From: Paenibacillus sedimenti
GTDB lineage: Bacteria; Bacillota; Bacilli; Paenibacillales; NBRC-103111
NCBI RefSeq assembly: GCF_014534655.1
Contig: NZ_JACVVD010000004.1
Location: 124,001 to 188,000, forward strand
Direction: 5' to 3'
DNA: 64,000 nucleotides
The notes beneath the pieces were generated by a model. The model made no database searches, was not told where the DNA came from, and saw only the letters and a program-made list of their open reading frames with translations. The number at the start of each line of letters is the position of its first letter. Position 1 is the stretch's first letter. The position numbers and the translations under genes are program-made. Shown here piece after piece: positions 61,871-64,000 of the stretch.

Positions 61871-62590
61871 TCATGCACAATCGGGCTTGGCAATGATGAT
61901 AAATTGCTCGGAATTCGGCAAAAAAGGCAAGTTCGACTTCCTTTTTTCGGCCAAATACCCCGATAATGTTAATTCATCCAGTAGATCTTGCAACCTGGTA
62001 TACTCCTCTGTCCGGAAGTTCAGGAGCGGATAAGCCCGCACTTCTCCTCCTGGTTTACAAATGCGCAGCAGCTCACGAACAGCCGCTAAGTGGAAGGCGT
62101 AATCAAACTGATCTTCATATAAGAATAGAAAATGGCTGCATAGCACAAGATCGAACGTATCATCTTCAAATGGGAGATTCGGCAGCAGGGATCCGTGATA
62201 CCTGGATTTGGCGACAGGACTCGCAAAATCTTCAGCAAAAAGCCTTAATCCTTCCACTCGCCCTGCCCTGTGCTGTTCTACTGACCCATAAAACTCCCAG
62301 TTATACACATCAACAAGCTTTTCCATTTTCGCAGCAACAGCTTCAATCTCCTGCATACCATGTTCCGTTATTTCTTTTGCAGACTTGTTGAACAACGGGT
62401 CGGCCGCTTCCGAGAGCACTCCCTTCCGTCTGGCTTCCGCCGTGAACGACGATGCGCCTCCCGCAACATCCAGCACTCGTTTCCCTAGCAAATTCTTGTC
62501 GTCCAACATAAACATTCTTTCGTACTCCGCGTACGTTCTGGAGGTCATCGCGACCCCAACCTGCTCGTAAATTCGCTTTTGTTCCATCCT
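61871..62590 (-). CDS. SAM-dependent methyltransferase
   Basis: A class I methyltransferase of 239 residues. Motif I is VLDVAGGASSFTAEARRKG, and DLVLCSHFLFLYEDQFDY and LLRICKPGGEVRAYPLL are the later motifs. The start at 62590 has GGAG eight bases before; a longer ORF has no site. The substrate is unknown. Confidence 0.85.
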   Translation of the reverse strand, partial: RMEQKRIYEQVGVAMTSRTYAEYERMFMLDDKNLLGKRVLDVAGGASSFTAEARRKGVLSEAADPLFNKSAKEITEHGMQEIEAVAAKMEKLVDVYNWEFYGSVEQHRAGRVEGLRLFAEDFASPVAKSRYHGSLLPNLPFEDDTFDLVLCSHFLFLYEDQFDYAFHLAAVRELLRICKPGGEVRAYPLLNFRTEEYTRLQDLLDELTLSGYLAEKRKSNLPFLPNSEQFIIIAKPDCA

Positions 62591-62745
62591 AATCTCTCCT
62601 CTGCTCGGCTCTAATCCATTCCCTCTGGAAAGGATTAGGAGGATTTTACCACCATTTTCCTCTTGCCGCAACCAGCATTTCTTGATTTCAAAGCGACCAT
62701 GCGGTATGATGACATCAACTTAATCAATAGGGAGCAGCAGCGGAC

Positions 62746-62979
62746 ATGATTAAAAAACATACCATCTACAAAAAAGATAAATGGAATATGATGAATGTCG
62801 AGGTGCAAGGCACCAAAATCGTACTCACCGAAATATCCGATCAGTGGGGAGAAGAGTGCCATACATTTATCGGTAGACCGGCCATGATGCAATGGGCAAA
62901 AGAAAGATTCTCAAAAGAAAGCTTTGCTGGTTCGGAGGAAGATCGGCAAGCAATCATGGATGCTTTTCAAGAAATTTAG
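62746..62979 (+). CDS. Small uncharacterised protein (77 aa)
   Basis: A basic-to-acidic soluble protein with HTIYKKDKWNMMNVEVQG and WGEECHTFIGRPAMMQWAKERF, suggesting a small beta-then-helix fold. It is divergent from the methyltransferase. I do not recognise a family. Confidence 0.6.
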   Translation: MIKKHTIYKKDKWNMMNVEVQGTKIVLTEISDQWGEECHTFIGRPAMMQWAKERFSKESFAGSEEDRQAIMDAFQEI

Positions 62980-62997
62980 GCTTTTTTTCAATTCATC

Positions 62998-63027
62998 TTG
63001 ACATTACCTTTCTTTTCTAATTATAAT
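62998..63027 (+). promoter_or_regulatory. Sigma-A promoter of the terC-like gene
   Basis: TTGACA (62998-63003), 18 bases, TATAAT (63022-63027). Both hexamers are perfect. Confidence 0.82.
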
Positions 63028-63055
63028 AAATATATAAATGAATATGTTTTTACTC

Positions 63056-63150
63056 CAAAGGGGAGTAGCTGTCACAATAAAGTCGTCAATTCGGATCCTC
63101 ATCAGATCCCGGCTTTATTGGCAACGAAAACGTTGTTAGCAAGACCTTTG
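63056..63150 (+). promoter_or_regulatory. yybP-ykoY manganese riboswitch
   Basis: The conserved AAAGGGGAGUAGC loop is followed by GC-rich stems. P1 is CAAAGG/CCUUUG (63056-63061 with 63145-63150). It lies upstream of a TerC-family gene, a classical partner. The 3' strand of P1 is also the 5' arm of the terminator at 63141, the standard expression platform: Mn2+ binding would free the gene. Confidence 0.85.
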
Positions 63151-63178
63151 CCAATTTTTATTGGTGAAGGTCTTTTTT
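63141..63178 (+). terminator. Riboswitch expression-platform terminator
   Basis: AAGACCTT and AAGGTCTT with inner CCAAT/ATTGG and a run of six T. Confidence 0.85.
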
Positions 63179-63187
63179 GATGGAATT

Positions 63188-63227
63188 GAGCCTTCACCGG
63201 TCACCGGTGCTAGGCTCATTTTTTTTT
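63188..63227 (+). terminator. Second leader terminator before the terC-like gene
   Basis: GAGCC and GGCTC flank a CACCGG/CCGGTG inner stem, followed by nine T after one A. It lies 33 bases before the ATG and was not expected after the riboswitch terminator. Confidence 0.7.
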
Positions 63228-63250
63228 AATAACTAAAGGGAGTGTTTAGA

Positions 63251-64000
63251 ATGGATTGGTTGTCAACAGAATTTTTCGTCGCTTTGCTCAGTATCATCCT
63301 CATTGACTTGGTGCTTGCCGGAGACAACGCAATTGTTATTGGCATGGCTGCACGAAATCTAAAGAAAGAGACGCAGAAACAAGTTATTTTATGGGGAACC
63401 GTCGGGGCAATCATTATTCGTGCTGCTGCTACACTCGTTGTCGTAAGTTTGCTTAAAATTCCTGGACTTTTATTAGCGGGCGGATTGCTGTTGATCTGGA
63501 TTTCTTATAAACTTCTTACGGAAAAGAAAAATCACGACCAAATTGAGGCCAAAGACAGCATGTGGGCGGCCATCCGTACGATCATTATCGCCGACGCAGT
63601 TATGGGTCTTGATAATGTGATTGCGGTAGCAGGCGCAGCGCATGGTGAATTCATTCTCGTCGTTATCGGCCTTTTGGTCAGTGTGCCTATCGTTGTATGG
63701 GGTAGTACATTATTCATTAAATGGATTGAAAAATACCCGTCGATTATTTATATCGGATCTGGCGTTCTCGTATTAACTGCAGGGAAAATGATTACAGGCG
63801 AGAAATTCCTTAAACCTTTCTTCGAATCGAACCCGGTTGCCAAATGGTTGCTGATCGGCTTACTTATTGTCGTTGTTCTTGCTGCAGGCAAATGGACGTC
63901 AACGGTTGGTTATTTAGTCAAGGTTGGAGAACGCGGACAACTGACGTTGCCTAAGGAATTGAGCCAGGAAGCGCAAATTGAGCCCGAAGACCGGTTCACG
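63251..64000 (+). CDS. TerC-family membrane protein, 3' end beyond window
   Basis: Partial, 250 residues visible, no stop before the window end. The TerC/YkoY core (about 5-220) shows SIILIDLVLAGDNAIVIGMAAR and DAVMGLDNVIAVAGAAHGE, each with the paired Asp/Asn of the metal path, in seven helices. Such proteins export Mn2+ or load it into exoenzymes. After the last helix, residues about 226-250 read VGERGQLTLPKEL...IEPEDRF, a pattern of AbrB/SpoVT swapped-hairpin domains. Upstream riboswitch and terminators control it. Confidence 0.88.
   Translation, partial: MDWLSTEFFVALLSIILIDLVLAGDNAIVIGMAARNLKKETQKQVILWGTVGAIIIRAAATLVVVSLLKIPGLLLAGGLLLIWISYKLLTEKKNHDQIEAKDSMWAAIRTIIIADAVMGLDNVIAVAGAAHGEFILVVIGLLVSVPIVVWGSTLFIKWIEKYPSIIYIGSGVLVLTAGKMITGEKFLKPFFESNPVAKWLLIGLLIVVVLAAGKWTSTVGYLVKVGERGQLTLPKELSQEAQIEPEDRFT

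Overview
The window reads as a chromosomal segment of a spore-forming, low-to-moderate GC Firmicute of the Paenibacillus / Paenibacillaceae type. Evidence is the strong AGGAGG ribosome-binding sites, frequent TTG and GTG starts, a serS T-box leader, a Firmicute-style 6S RNA, CcpA-era sugar PTS and antiterminator genes, copper-amine-oxidase-type stalk domains, a YjcZ-like sporulation peptide and an AgrBD peptide system. This is inferred from gene content; no 16S gene is present. No rRNA, tRNA, CRISPR array, insertion sequence or prophage was recognised. Most of the window is ordinary housekeeping and accessory metabolism in short operons separated by clear intrinsic terminators.

Layout. 0.1-6.3 kb: a NarL-type two-component system, a divergent membrane protein, then pyrD / small alarmone synthetase / DUF309. 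6.4-12.4 kb: a sugar-uptake island with an ABC transporter (binding lipoprotein plus two permeases, resembling the NgcEFG N-acetylglucosamine/chitobiose type), a GlcNAc-type PTS EIICB and a LicT/GlcT-type antiterminator. The leader of the ABC operon carries a near-canonical RNA antiterminator (RAT) overlapping a terminator, so the antiterminator probably controls an ABC operon, not only PTS genes. 12.4-19.7 kb: envelope genes, including an L,D-transpeptidase, an NHL-repeat protein, and a FecR-domain protein paired with a CHASE2-adenylate cyclase. 19.8-31 kb: ferredoxin, mobB, dinB, citramalate synthase, thioredoxin, MFS pump, JAMM protease, exonuclease/DUF294 pair, ammonium transporter with a GlnR/TnrA-like box, MerR regulator and a zinc protease. 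31-37 kb: LysR/tpx, a DUF1499 protein, mntH with an MntR-like box, and a GC-rich xylulokinase.

37-39.2 kb holds the most unusual gene set: a CPBP protease followed by a tightly overlapping three-gene unit. That unit is a seven-helix AgrC-like sensor domain with no kinase, AgrB with its His/Cys pair, and a 45-residue cysteine-free AgrD. No AgrA or kinase follows. 39.2-43 kb: transaldolase-like aldolase, 6S RNA, DUF624 protein, YjcZ peptide and a CshA-type helicase. 43-49.9 kb: DUF4178/DUF4247, YitT, TatA, an MFS protein, a DUF4015 glycosidase-like protein and a hydroxyacid dehydrogenase. 49.9-54.6 kb: serS with its T-box, pfkA, and a YtpB terpene synthase-like gene with two unknown genes upstream. 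54.8-61.4 kb: a MOP-type flippase-like protein, a second MFS paralogue, a MacB-like ABC exporter operon and a nitroreductase. 61.4-64 kb: cold-shock protein, methyltransferase, and a TerC-family protein cut by the window edge behind a yybP-ykoY manganese riboswitch. Its visible C-terminus looks like an AbrB swapped-hairpin domain.

Functional assignments come from motif recognition by eye; no database search or folding program was run. Starts were chosen by ribosome-binding-site spacing.
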